DNA of 64,000 nt from Cladophialophora immunda (Eukaryota > Ascomycota > Eurotiomycetes > Chaetothyriales > Herpotrichiellaceae), in contig NW_015622544.1 of assembly GCF_000835495.1 (NCBI RefSeq), positions 5,794,855 to 5,858,854 on the forward strand. The letters are read 5' to 3'. Below the pieces are notes generated by a model. The model searched no databases and was not told where the DNA came from. It saw nothing but the letters and a program-made list of their open reading frames with translations. How positions within the stretch are numbered: the stretch's first letter is position 1; each line of letters begins with the position of its first letter. Both the position numbers and the translations under genes were made by a program. Below, one piece after another: positions 33,562 through 45,412 of this stretch.

Positions 33562-35309
33562 TTATCCCGAGAAGTACCTCGAGTCGACGACGGGGGCGCG
33601 GTCGAGCTTGAAGTAACCGGGCTGCAGGATCTGGAAGACCTGCTGGGGGTCGTACTTGGAGGCGATGCTCTTGAGCTTGGCCTTGTTGGCGGCGCCGTAG
33701 CTCTTGATGACGTCCTCGTACACGCCGCCGTAGTTCATGTAGATGTAGTCGTTCTGCTTGCCGATGCTGGTCGCCGCGGCCTTGATCTGGTTCAGCACGC
33801 TGGTGATGAAGGCGTAGATGGTGGCGTCGTCGGACGCGTTGTCCCACCAGCACGCCACGTGGATCAGGTACAGCGGCCCGTCCGACACCGAGATGCCCAG
33901 CGGGTTGCCGCCGTTCTTGGACATGTTCTCGATCATCGGCAGCGTGATGCCCTGGTAGATGAGCACTGGGTTGGCGCCCGCCACGTTGGCCGTCGCGGGC
34001 AGCTCCTGGTAGAAGATGTCCCGGGCCAGCGTCGCCAGGGACTCGTCCGCCTTGACCGTCAGGCCGTAGTAGGTCTCCCGCAGCCCGTATGGGTTCGAGC
34101 TCGCCAGCTCGGCCGTGTAGGCTGGCAGCTGGCGGTTCTGCGTCGAGTCCGAGATGGCGGTCAGGGCGTTGTAGTCGTTCCAGATGGCCGCGCTGCCGCC
34201 GTTGGGCTTGGCGTAGTAGAGCTCGGCCGACGCGATCTTGGTCCCGTTGCTCGCCAGCCAGGCAACCCACTGGCCGGCGTTGCCGTCGTTGGGGGAATCC
34301 TCCACCACACCGGCGAAGGCGCTGGCCAGCGCGTCAAATTGGTCTTCCAGGTAGACGCGGGTGCCGCCCCACAGCTGGGCCCCGGGCAGGCTGATGGCCT
34401 CATAGTTGAAGTTGACCACGATGCCAAAGTTGTTGCCACCGCCGCGGAGGGCCCAGTAGAGGTCGGAGTTTTGGGTCGGCGAAGCGGTCACCTGGATCCC
34501 AGAGGCGAGAATCACGTCGTACGAGGCAACGTTGTCGCAGGCCCATCCGTACAGAGACGAGAAGAAGGATATGCCACCGCCGGTCGTCAGACCACCAGTG
34601 CCGATCGGGGCGACACGGCCGCCAATGACGGCCAAGTTGGACGGGGCGAGGGCTGTGTACACCGCGTTCCAGGTATTGCCGGGTCCGACGGCGACGGTCT
34701 TCTTGTCGCTGGAAACCTTGATGGTGTTCAGAGCCGCGAGAGAGACGGTGATCCCGCCCGGGATGTTGGAAGCACCTTGGAATGCCGCATGGCCACCGCT
34801 CTTGACAGCAAAAGGGCAAGTGGTCAACCGAGAAAGCAGAATCACCACCGTCACAGCGCCCGTGTTGGGCGCCTTGAAGATGCAGTAAGGGTCCACGTTC
34901 TCTTGGATCTGAGACCAGTAGCCGGACGTGAAGGTGTTGTATGCCGCCTCGTTGCTGTAGTCGACGTTTTGGGAACCATAGAGGAGCTGCAAAGAGGCGC
35001 ACTGAACCAATCAATGCACGTCAGCTCGTATTCGACAATCCCAAGTCTTCAGCCACTTACCGCAAGCGAACAGGCCGCATTAGACGAGCGCTCGGCAAGC
35101 TGTGCCACAGGGAGGGCAGACACGTTGACTCCCATGTCCACCAACGCCTGGGTCACATTGAAATCGGTCGGCTCGACCACATCGGTAGAGTTCAACGGGG
35201 TCGTGTCAGGCACGGTGACCGACGCAGGGTCGACAGTGTCGGTAGAGTTAGACTGCGCATGGACAGCCAGCACAAAGGCTGCCCCGAGGCAGCCAGACGA
35301 GAGACGCAT
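33562..35309 (-). CDS. secreted FAD-linked oxidase, berberine-bridge-enzyme type
   Basis: Secreted flavoenzyme of 562 residues. Exons 35309-35061 and 35001-33562 flank a 58-base intron (GTAAGT/CAG); the start MRLSSGCLGAAFVLAVHAQ is a signal peptide. An N-terminal segment rich in Thr/Asp/Asn precedes the FAD-binding_4 (PCMH) domain: FAVKSGGH, where His154 should carry the 8-alpha-histidyl FAD link, AVGPGNTWNAVY, then GGRVAPIGTGGLTTGGG and YGWACDNV. The Cys position used for bicovalent flavin in some relatives is not occupied, so single covalent attachment is predicted. The C-terminus has the berberine/berberine-like motif YMNYGG and ends YDPQQVFQILQPGYFKL. Such oxidases act on sugars or alkaloid/terpenoid intermediates. 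It is divergent from the rhodopsin-like gene and may belong to the neighbouring metabolic block. Confidence 0.9.
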
Positions 35310-36931
35310 TGCCAAACAGGGAAATATACCTGAAGATCCGACCAAATTGGAGAAGGACAGAGGAACAGGGAAGTGACAAACGTTGAAGAAGGATGTAGAA
35401 GTCTTCTAAAGCAATTCGGTTTGCTTGGCCGTCCAGGATCAATCTCGCAGTTCAGCCTAGCGTCGCCATTCTGCACTCGTCAATGTCGGTATAGCCCTCA
35501 GACTTCGGGAAGTTCGGCGGGCGCTATCGACTGCTGGTAGATTGGATCCCGGATCCAACGTCTTTGTCCATGTGCACGATCGTCGTGGCGAGGGCTGCCG
35601 GAGGGGGTCGGTCGCTCTTCGAGCAGTGGTCATGGTCTGTGTCCAGGAGCGCTAGCATGCTCGTGCAGCAGCCCGTGGACTCGTCGACGAAGAAACCAGG
35701 TCAATCTCCGACATTCTGCAAATTACGGGGTACTTGGCTCGACTAGGTCAACAGCCAGGGCCAGGCCAGAGACAAACAGGAACCTCAGGAGAGACGGATC
35801 CCCAGGTTGCTGTGCGTGGGGGCGGGACATGGAAACATGCACAAGTACCGAGTCCTGAAGGGCGGGAGAGAGACTTTCCCACGTGAAGCAACAGGAGGAA
35901 ACGCCATCACGACACCGTGGTTGCGGCTCACATCAGGGTTTTGACGGGATCGGCACTCCACAGCTCCACAAGCGGTGTCTCAACGGCCTGAAGATGCAAG
36001 GCACAGGGAGGATAGTGACCAGACCGCGAAGCAACGGACTGCATCGCTTGACGAGACTTGGAGTGGCTTGGGCCGCTAACCGACGGTCCGTGTATCCGCA
36101 GAGCAGTAGCGCTAGAATGCCAACAACGTCCGGTCTCTGGGCTAAAGGCAAAGGATTGGGACTTAGTCCGAGGCATAGGGTACAAGTAGGCACAAGAATG
36201 AATTTCTCGTGGTAAGGTCCAGACTTAGTTGGTCGACTGCCTGTGCCGGAGCATAAGGGGGGCAGAAGAAGAAGATATCAAGGACTTAGGCGATTCTTCA
36301 CGTCCCACTGTAGCGATAGAATCAGATTCTTCATAACACGCAATTCTCGTGTCTTTGAGCCCCCTGGAACTTTCCGTGCAAGGTAACCCTGTTCAGCACA
36401 ACCTAGAACGTGCAGGAGCAGGCCAAGGCTTATGCTCGACTAACTGGCACTTAGGAAGGGCTAGGCTTCATCTTACATACTTAGGATGAGTGCCAGATGT
36501 TCCAGCAAGGTTTGGGGAGCCAGCTGGTCCCAGTTGGCTGCCAGTCGACTGTCGTCCAGCCTTTCCAACGGAACTTGCCTTCGTCTAGGGAAGAAACGAT
36601 CGAGAAAGGAAAGGCATGATGCGACGCACCATCTGTAGATCAAGACCTGGCTGGCGAGCCAAAGCTTCGCCTGGGAGAAAAATCTGGCTCGGCTGGGAAG
36701 CCTTGCTGTGTCCCAGAGTCCAGTCCCCTCATGCCTTAGACCTGACTGGCCTTTATTAGTCTGTTTGAACCTCGCCTCCCTTTATCCCACCTATACCTGG
36801 CCAAACTCAAAAGGATGGAATACGAGGACGAAACCAGAGTACAAGAAGAGCGAGATCCATCTGTCGCCGTTAGCAGAATCCTCGTCCTTTCTTGACCAGG
36901 ACTGACTCTGCTCAACCTCGCCATCGTCACA
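35310..36931. promoter_or_regulatory. 1.6 kb divergent intergenic region
   Basis: Between the starts of the FAD oxidase (-) and rhodopsin-like (+) genes. It includes the small perfect inverted repeat TTGGATCC C GGATCCAA at 35542-35558. No gene recognised. Confidence 0.4.
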
Positions 36932-38207
36932 ATGGGTGCCAACTATGTGACCGAGACCTCTGTAAGGGCGACGGGGATCACGATGATCATCTTGACCTCT
37001 TTCGTCGCCGGCTTCCGCATCTTTGTATCGGTCGAGCAGCAACGCAAGTTCAGTTGGGACGACGGCTGGCTCCTGGCTGCCTACATCTTTTTTCTAGCGC
37101 TGTCGATCCTCTACATCGTGGCCGCGCCCACGATGTTTAGACTCACGAAGCTTGCTAGCGGGCAGATTCCACTGTATCCCACGGTTGCCGACGATGGGCT
37201 CTTCATCCAGAAGATCTTCTTCGTCACGACCTCGGGCTTGTGGCTCTGCCTGTGGTGTGTCAAGTTCTCCTTGATGGCCGTCTACAAAAAGTTGATGAAA
37301 GCCTTGCCGCACAAGATCAGATTGTGGTGGGCTGTGATTATATTCTGCCTGGTGGTACGTTGGTTCCCTCTCGACGTCTTGGTTTTTTTCTTCTTTTGGC
37401 TGACCAGGCTAGGTTCTGGCGGGCGCCATCACCTCGTCGATGCTTTCTTGTTCGAGCATGAAAGCCTGGTTCACAGCCGGTGCTTGCTCGACCCCGCGCG
37501 ATGTCAAGGCTGCAAGTATCAGCCTTTGGTACGCTTATGCAGTTGATATCCTCACCGATCTCATGAGTCAGTATGCAGGTTCAGCATCGTGCTTCGGCTG
37601 CTGACAAGGTTTCCAGTAATGTTGCTACCCCTTGACCTCATCTGGAACTTGAAGATGCCCAGGGCCCAGAAGATGAGCATTGGCGCTCTCTTTTGCCTGG
37701 GTTTTGTTTGCATTGCGGTAGCAACCATTCGAGTCAAGGAGCTTGGTAGCACGGTCAACAACAGTCAGCCCAGCACCACTTGGCTGGCGCTATGGGGCAT
37801 CGTCGAGTCCTCCATCGGTAAGATCATTCTCCTTGCTTCCATTGCTCCAGTCCCGATCTGATTGTTTACCAGCTGTCTTGATTGGCTGCGGCCCGGGCCT
37901 TTACCGCAAAGCCAGAACGATCTATCAAACTCGTCACGGATCGACGCCTTCTCGCGGCTACGCACGGTATGCGAACAGCAATTCCATCAGAGCCCAACCG
38001 CAGAGCATTGCCCTCGAAAATTATCAGTCCAAGAAGTCTCGTACGACCGTTACGTCCAAGATCAACGACGCTGCCAGCAGCCAAGAAGAGTTGGCAAACA
38101 CAAACCTTGAGCCTGGTATCGGCGACACCAAGGTGGCCACCGAGAGCATCAAAGAGCGAGATGTGGATTCCGTGCGCCACTGGGACGATAGGCCTCATGC
38201 ATATTAA
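36932..38207 (+). CDS. rhodopsin-domain integral membrane protein
   Basis: Multi-pass plasma-membrane protein of 370 residues, of the fungal rhodopsin-domain (PTH11-neighbour) type. Exons 36932-37354, 37413-37566, 37617-37817 and 37873-38207; frames join exactly. Hydrophobic spans include ITMIILTSFVAGFRIFV, WLLAAYIFFLALSILYIVA, FFVTTSGLWLCLWCVKFSLM, LWWAVIIFCLVVLAGAITS, ISLWYAYAVDILTDLMIMLLPL, MSIGALFCLGFVCIAVATIRV and WLALWGIVESSIAVLIGCG, about seven. The signature FSWDDGWLLAA after the first span and the DLMIMLLPLDLIWNLKMP segment are typical of the family. The last exon encodes a hydrophilic cytosolic tail with basic and acidic patches. No retinal-binding lysine can be claimed. Such genes often lie beside secondary-metabolism genes in ascomycetes. 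Ligand unknown. Confidence 0.83.
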
Positions 38208-41200
38208 AACCACCGACACCATCCCGCTGGGCGTGGTGTTAAGACTGCCGCTCAGGCAAGATACGAAATGGAAGGAGACCTCTCGAAACCGCAGACTGAG
38301 CTTCCCACTGCGTTATCTCCTTGGCTGAACCTGGAGGCGAAAGTAATTCTCGGACGAATCGGCTACAAACAGATCTATTTACCTCCCCACCTACCGAGAC
38401 GTGTACAACGATTATGGCTCTTGTTCTCAATGATTTGCAGAGCGGATATGTACGATTTTTTTCAAGAGATGATTGACTAGCAGAGAACGCTCCTTAGAAC
38501 CCTGACGAAAAGTTTGGCGGCATACATTGAACAACTCACCTGAGTTGTGGTTACCAGCAATACGAACATCCAATACAGCATCGAATAGTGGCAGAGACAC
38601 TTAAGAATTTAGTGGACGACCCAGTGTGTTTTGTGGAAACAGCTGTATTCTAGCAATGCCACCTGTACAGAGGACCCCGTATACGAATCTTGATCCCCTC
38701 CAGAAATCTGTGTTCTGCTTGACGAACTGAGCTCGTGCCAATTTATCTTTGGCTCCGACTTGAGGATTTTGAGCATCGCGAACCAGGACCGTGGGGAGGC
38801 TTGGTCAAAGTCGCAAACCTATACCAGCTCCCATTTGACGCTAATACATATTAAACCGGATGCTTTTGGGTTCATCCTTCAGTAAATGGCGTTAGACCAG
38901 CCAGTGCGAAATGCATTGAGATCGAGATAGCAATGCCCAATACATGGATTACCCGGTCACCCTGGTACATAAAGTGGCTAACCTCACAAAGCCAAAGCGA
39001 GCACGACCTTCCACAAGTCTGCCCAACCAGAAGAAGCAGAATATCAAGCTTTCTACACCCAAGCCGCCTCAAGTAAGTCGCAGGGCGAGAGGCAACTGCT
39101 GTCAATGGTATCGCCAACAGTCTCGAGGACAGTAACTCAATTGTAGACTTGACCACACATAATTAGCTAGTGTAGTATCTGTTGATTCTGAACAATTCAG
39201 AGCTCGCTTTCTTCACGCTGTGCATCAACTCCAGCCAAAATTTATGACTCGACAATGTGCAAGAAGCGAGACTTGCGCTCGAAGACGGTTGGCATGAAAA
39301 TTTCACGAACAGATCGTGCACAGCAAAAGGGATGTCGCCTCGAATTCTCCACTCAAGCAGAGTCGCCACAACGCTCCCATGGATGTGGATAGCCATCGAA
39401 AAGTCCGGCAGGGATTTGGTCTCCTGAATGTTACAATCGTCTTCCAAGGCCGGGGAGATCCTGTCCGCCAGCAAATCGATGATGGGGCGACGCAAGGACG
39501 CATTTACCGATTTCGTCGTGCCCCTTTTCGACGGTGCCCAGAACCAAGACTCCACCAACGGCACTTTCGCCGCACTCATGATTAGCACGTTTCGTTCAAA
39601 CCAGTGTGTTTCTTAGCTTCTCGTAGGTTTCACTGGCAATGGCGCTTGCTGGGGCTTCCTAGCTACCCATGACCTGGCACGTGGGAGAGATGACAGCTGC
39701 ATTGGAGACTTTGCCGCCTGAAGCGCTTGCCACCGTGGCTTCTGAGGTAAGCGAGGGGTTTAACGCGTATGATGCATTATTGGGAGACTGGAATGGTGCT
39801 GCTCTTCAGTTTGACCATTTGCTGACAGTGGTCGCACGGTACAGAAGGCGTTGTGAAGCATTGTGCTGCGTTGGGTAGGGTTGCCATTGATATTTGGGAC
39901 AACATCGTCAAGGGCTTCCCCAAATCGGCGGTGTATCGTTTGCATTTAGCTCTGGAAGGCTGAGACACCTACATTGATAGACATGATGGTCTGGTCATAG
40001 CCATCTGATGCTGGTACGCCTGCTGGTGTTAGAGGGTTGTCAACTTGGGTTCCAGGAAGCAGCAGGCTCAGCAGGTGAGGGCAAGTAGAGCGATGAGGCG
40101 CTAATTAGCGTCTTAGGGAAGGAGATCAGAGGCAACGAGAAGGGCAGGTTTTCCGCCCGATGCTTTCACCCGAGGAACCATGTTCTGATAGCCCATCTCC
40201 TTCAAATATCCGATAGACCAACACCATCTTACCCTTCCTCCTCTCTTCTGTCCCTTCGAGTTGGTTCGTGTCTCTTTAGCCAAGCCAGTACTGCACAGTG
40301 CTCTGCACCCTTTCTGTCCCTTTCCTCGGCACTGCGTCACTGTCGAGGGGTCGATAAGAGCAGGAACCCACCTCAACTGTGCAGCCCTGAATCTTCCGCA
40401 ATTGACTTTGCCAGGAGGAGAATAAACGTCCCTCCGCCAATATCTTCCTGTCCTCGGACCGCCGGAGACCAACAACGGCCAATATCCACGCGGAATAGGT
40501 CGATGATGCGACATATACCGGAAGACCAGGACTCGGGTAGCGAAGGATCGCCTAGTGCATAAGAGAATCTCACAGCTGGAAACGGCTAGCTACTGGAAAA
40601 GGGCCCAGTCAATGGCGAGCACATGTTTCCATCCTCCTGCCACCTCATCACCACGCACGGCCTTCATGCATGCATGCATCCCCGCATCCCGAAGATCAAC
40701 ATGCGAGACACCTGTTATGATGTCTGTGTTGTCGAAGTGCCTGGAAGGAAATGCATTGGCATCTGGTTTTCTCCATCTGGACCATTCCGTTGGCTGTCCA
40801 CATGCAGGTGTTGAATAAATCGCCCTATCATTTGCCTCCTTTCAGTATCATTAATGACGCGAGATCCCACTGACCTGCATCCCTAGAGCGGACGACAGCC
40901 TTTTATCATGTCAATTCGGTGATACCGCAGGATTCCCTTGCATTAAACGGTCTCGTCTCTGTCGCCTCCTTTCTTCCACTGGGTGCGGTTTCCTACTTAC
41001 ATGGATCATGGTATCTCTTTGTTGCTCTAGCCTTTGGTCCAATCCTATGACTTTGAGCCAACACACCCAAACTACTGTCGAGATCACGGATCCGCGTATA
41101 TCGCGTCTCGCACCGGCAATTCCAGCGGCACGCGTGCATGCAACTGGATTTCTCTGGTGGAGATCGGCTTTCATCATGATGTGACATGGATACCACTCTT

Positions 41201-41412
41201 ACGGGTCAGGTAAGAGAATGGTCCAGGATGGTCTGCCCAGCGCAACGATCACAGATACTAGCTGTGGCCGAGGTTGTCTGTTCACTGCACGTCGAGCATA
41301 TGGGAAACTGCCGTTCCCATGTCTCCGCAGTTGAAAAGCAGATAACACTCCTCTTGTAGTTCTATGTTCTGCTTTATTTCCATCTCCCAAATTTCCTTTC
41401 CAGCAACTCATC
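38208..41412. other. 3.2 kb intergenic region with one weak gene candidate
   Basis: Separates the rhodopsin-like gene and the terpene cyclase gene, both plus-strand. The best frame is the minus-strand one at 39163-39579 (entered separately). The last kilobase should hold the cyclase promoter. No transposon ends or long repeats seen. Confidence 0.4.
39163..39579 (-). other. possible gene or remnant, weakly TetR-C-terminus-like
   Basis: Open frame of 138 codons from the ATG at 39579; the frame stays open back to a TAA preceded by an AG acceptor-like AAG near 39613. Residues such as LRRPIIDLLADRISPALE and SVVATLLEWRIRGDIPFAVHDL resemble the helical C-terminal half of TetR-type regulators by helix pattern, but no helix-turn-helix could be found upstream. 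It may be a missed exon, a gene remnant or chance. Low confidence. Confidence 0.22.
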
Positions 41413-43453
41413 ATGGCTACTCCGGAGCCAGTACTCACAGAACCCAACAATTTTCTCCCGATTGACACTAAGCTCGCGGGGAATACATTCTCTGACCCAC
41501 TTCGGCATGACGGCACACACGGTTTCGAATTAAGTTCCCCAGATTCGAAGGACCAAGCTCAAGTGGCGGTGACGGATATTTCGTCAGGGCAAAGCAGTAC
41601 GGATGAGAATGGACTTAGCCCTCTGGATCCAGAGCCGCTTCCCGTCGTTGAGTCGCCAATCTCGGAAACGGTTGATCCTGATCCTTTAGCGAAGTCCCCG
41701 CCAACGCGGCAGGATTCAGCCTGCTATTTAGATGACAAGTCTGCAGCCGCGCCTGTCATCGATGACATCGGACAGGAAAAGTTCCAGGATCAACCTGATG
41801 CAGCAGCTACCAATGCGGTCATACCTGAAAGCCCGACCCCAAATGTGTCGGCGCTTATCATAGACCTCGGGGATGTCTTGTGCAACTGGACTGCGCCACA
41901 AGCTCTGCCAATCTCTCCAGCGATGCTTCATCGCCTTCTCAAGACTCGATTCTGGCACGAATACGACTCAGGTGTGATTACACAAGAAGAATGCTACAGC
42001 AGTCTTGCTACGCAGTACGGGCTCGTGTATTCTGATGTGGCAGAGGCGTTCAAGCAGGCCGCACAGTCTCTCAGTCCTGATGAAGAGGTCTTTGGCATGA
42101 TTCGTGGCTTGAAAGAGACCTATCGCGGGTCATTGAAGGTCTACCTTATGTCGAACATCCCCTTGCCTGAGTGGAAGGCCTTGGAAGGGGACTCACGATA
42201 TGATTGGACTTTGTTCGATGGCTTCTTCATCTCTGCTCAAGTGGGCATGTGTAAACCCGAGCTCGGATTCTTCCGCCATGTTCTTAACAAGATCAATACG
42301 AAACCTAAGGATGTAGTCTTTGTGGATGACAACGCCGAAAACATCCTCGCAGCTCGATCACTGGGCATCAGGTGCCTCAGATACAAGGATACTGGCGGGT
42401 TGAGGCGATTCATCCACCACATCTTCGATGATGGAGTGGAACGAGGACGACAGTGGCTGCAAACCAATGCTAAGAACATGTGGTGCGTGACTCCTGACGG
42501 ACGAGAAGTGAGAGACAATTTTGCCCAGCTCTTCTTGTATGAGGCTGCTGGCGACTTGTGAGTTTTAATGGGCCCAACCCAGCAGGTCGTCAAGTCATGT
42601 GCTAATAATACGGACCTCCAGAAATCTTGTCTCATTGACATTCTATGAGCGCACATGGAATTACTACATCGGTGAGACTCTCTTTCGAGACCCCCAGGCC
42701 CTCGTCAACTCTTGGGAAACTGATCAATGCAAAAGAGAAACCCATTGATACCGTGGAAAAGCATCCCGATGACATTGATACAACGTCGCTGGCGATGATT
42801 CTCCTACCCCACGACGTCGACAAAGCACACTCAATTCTTGACGAAGTCCTGCTGTATACTAACCGAGATGGTATTATCCTCGTGAGTATTGTCATTGTGC
42901 TAGCCGTCCTTTGGAGACCAAGGCTGACCCTTCGCAGACATATTTCGACAATAAACGACCCCGAATTGATCCCGCTGTTTGTGTCAATGCTCTTCGCTTC
43001 TTCTACAAATATGGCCGAGACGACTTGCCTGCGTTGCAACCGACAAAAGCCTGGATTTCGGATGTTCTCTTCTACCGAGCTTACCTTGATGGAACGTACT
43101 ACTACCCCAGCGGAGACGTATTTTTGTACCTTTTCAGCCGCCTCCTGAGCGCAAACCCCGGGAGCGATATTTACCGCAGCACATGCGCCCTTCTGCGTGA
43201 ACGATTGCAAGAACGAATGGGCTCGCCAGGAGATGCGGTGGAATTGGCCATGCGAGTCATTGCTTGTCTTGATATGGGGCTCAGGAATGAAGTTGACCTG
43301 AGGAAGCTGGAGGCGCTACAGGAAGAAGATGGGGGGTGGCCGATTGGCTGGCTCTGCCAGACTGGGAAAATCAGTCTGAAGATTGGAAGTCGGGGTGTGG
43401 CGACGGCATTAGCGGTCAAGGCCATTGAGATGGCACAGATGAAAGGGTGTTGA
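41413..43453 (+). CDS. HAD-like / class II terpene cyclase fusion (drimane-type sesquiterpene synthase)
   Basis: Predicted 618-residue bifunctional sesquiterpene synthase. Exons 41413-42557, 42622-42671, 42736-42881 and 42938-43453; the 64-base third-frame intron (42672-42735) was chosen because it alone joins RTWNYYI to the DDIDTTS frame. Residues 1-140 are an acidic linker. Residues ~145-340 form a HAD domain: IIDLGDVLCNW (Asp151), LMSN (Ser247), GMCKPE (Lys281) and VFVDDNAEN (Asp305, Asp306), which also makes a DDxxE motif. Residues ~382-618 form a terpene-cyclase domain with DDIDTTS (411-416 is DxDTTS, the class II acid) and QEEDGGW (575-581). The fungal AstC/albicanol synthase group has this combination, cyclising farnesyl diphosphate to a drimane diphosphate and, where the HAD site is intact, removing the diphosphate. 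The product (albicanol, drimenol or other) cannot be read. Cytosolic. Confidence 0.82.
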
Positions 43454-44016
43454 AGAGAGGATGAGGATGATGGGCGGCGTCCTGGGGATAAAGCCACGCA
43501 CGTTACGGACACATGTTGAGGTGCCCGGGTCTGGCTGCATTTTCATTATTACGCAACCTTCTTCAATTCTGCTGTGAAACGGATTGCAGGATACACGAAT
43601 TAATACCTCGTACGATCAGACGCTGGCAAGGCTGGCAGACCCTTTCACACTCCTTGGTGAGCCTTGCTGGACAGGGAAAATGGTTCTTCCGATGCTAACT
43701 GAAGGATTAACAACCGCCCAGATATGATTGGCTGTGAGACAAGCCCCATCGGGATGCGGGGGTGAAATGGAGGAAGGGGCATACGTCATTGGACAAGGCT
43801 GACTGGCAACGAGGTCTCGAGGTCACCAAGCCACTTTCTGTCTCTTTGTCAGGCACCTGGCCTTCAAACCCGCCGACGTCCACCTCAAGCACCGCAGCCT
43901 AAAGAATCCCTCTTCTTCTCTGTTTCTTGCATACCAAACACCTCCTGCTATTCCCACTATTACCCAATCCTCCTCGAAGTTGACTTTGTAGTCGCTACAG
44001 ATTTAACCCCCTCGCC
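43454..44016. other. intergenic, promoter of the Cys-Pro protein gene
   Basis: 563 bases between plus-strand genes. The last 150 bases are C/T-rich, as in a fungal 5' leader, and end in a good start context (CTCGCCATGG). Nothing else recognised. Confidence 0.45.
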
Positions 44017-44463
44017 ATGGCCGCTGCTCAAGTCTGCCCTATTGTTGGCACCACCAACACTGTCCTCCCTCCCAAACACCCCGACTTCGACATGGACAAG
44101 CCTGGCCAGGTCTGCCCCGTCACCAAGGCCACCACAGACCATCACCACAACCTCCACAAGCATCCAGGTATCTTCGACTCGGCCAACGAAGACCTCGCCA
44201 ACGCCGACAACTGCCCTGCGCTCACCAAGATCGTCAGCCGTCCTGAACAGCAGGCAATGGACGAGGCTATCTGCCCTATTGTCGGTACTGTCTCGAGTGT
44301 CCTACCTCCGAACCATCCGTCGACAAAGGACGCAAAGGACGGCGATGTCTGTCCCGTCACCAACGCCAAGTTTGAGCATCACAAAGACAAGGTGCACCAG
44401 CACCCCAACCTTGAGACCGCGGCCAAGGGTGCCGTTTGTCCAGTTGTAGGGAAGAAGGCTTGA
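44017..44463 (+). CDS. Cys-Pro/His repeat protein, possible heme- or metal-responsive protein
   Basis: Single-exon protein of 148 residues with no signal peptide or membrane span. All six cysteines (7, 33, 66, 86, 112, 141) are followed by proline. Two ~45-residue repeats are visible: residues 6-50 and 85-130. Each opens with CPIVGT, continues VLPPxHP, then VCPVT, then a His-rich run (DHHHNLHKHP or EHHKDKVHQHP). A CPAL sits between them and CPVVGKKA closes the protein. Repeated CP dipeptides are the hallmark of heme regulatory motifs, and clustered His could bind a metal; this is inference from composition. I do not recognise a named family. It lies between the terpene cyclase and a sugar transporter. 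Confidence 0.8.
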   Translation: MAAAQVCPIVGTTNTVLPPKHPDFDMDKPGQVCPVTKATTDHHHNLHKHPGIFDSANEDLANADNCPALTKIVSRPEQQAMDEAICPIVGTVSSVLPPNHPSTKDAKDGDVCPVTNAKFEHHKDKVHQHPNLETAAKGAVCPVVGKKA

Positions 44464-45412
44464 AAGAGCTCGAAAGTACACTGGGATGAATTATGCAAGG
44501 GGACTGTGGAAATAACACGATGAGCCTCCACATCTCCATCATTGGTTAATGGCTGTGTACGTCGCGGTGGCTGGCGCTGATACTTGATTACGACGGTGGT
44601 GGACATCTACCTTTACTCAACTGAGTATGTCTGTACTAGCACCGGCTATATACTACAATCAGAGCCATTTATTGTGCATCTAGAATGGTTCCTCATGTTT
44701 TGCTGCGATGGGTGATTACCTGCCAATCATTAGCGGGTGGTGCTTCGGCAGAATTATATTGCGACCCCGGCAATCCACATGGCTCCATTTGCACCATCGT
44801 TTTCTTCACTTCCAAGACACTCGTGGCAAAGATCTATCAACTTGATAACATTACAGCCCAGTCTAGACTTGCATGCTATGTATTGTTCAATTCGGCGACT
44901 TGCCGTGTCTTGTGACTCGGCGGGTCGGTAGCCGCAGTCCTCGAGCGGTCGATCACCCTTGCCAATTGCGCGGCCTGAGAAAGCTCGAAGCTAGAGATGC
45001 AGGACGTTCTCTCTGTCCAATCCTGGTGTTGACCGCTGGGAGGGATCTTCCTCCTATCTGCAAGGTCGAAAGAATGTTACCCACAGTCGGACTGTATCCC
45101 CTTCTGTGCCAATGCGGAGATCAGAGTCGGTCTTGTCATTGGGAACGGGACGTTGGAGTATCGCACCTTGATAAGGCGTTCGGTAGGTGGCATGCAAGCT
45201 GTTCCATCTGGTTGATATCGGCTATCGCAAGGAGAGACTGTTCTTGATCCCCGTGTGCAGTATAAAACCCTTCCTCAAAGGTCGTCGTGGACAACGTGTC
45301 TCGTCCTTGGAACTGTCCATGCTCTCTACATCAAAGGCCTAGCGCGCGAGAAAGTACAACTCAATCCCCCGACTCTGTTGTTCAATCACCGCCCTGGTAT
45401 CAAACGAGCATC
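44464..45412. other. intergenic, transporter promoter
   Basis: About 950 bases between plus-strand genes; no protein-like frame and no repeat recognised. Confidence 0.45.

Noticed and set aside
33859..35376. 505-codon plus-strand frame opposite the FAD oxidase gene
   Set aside because: Antisense to a gene with complete FAD-domain motifs, a signal peptide and a good intron; the antisense product has Arg/Val/Gly bias and no recognisable domain, and it runs through the oxidase intron.
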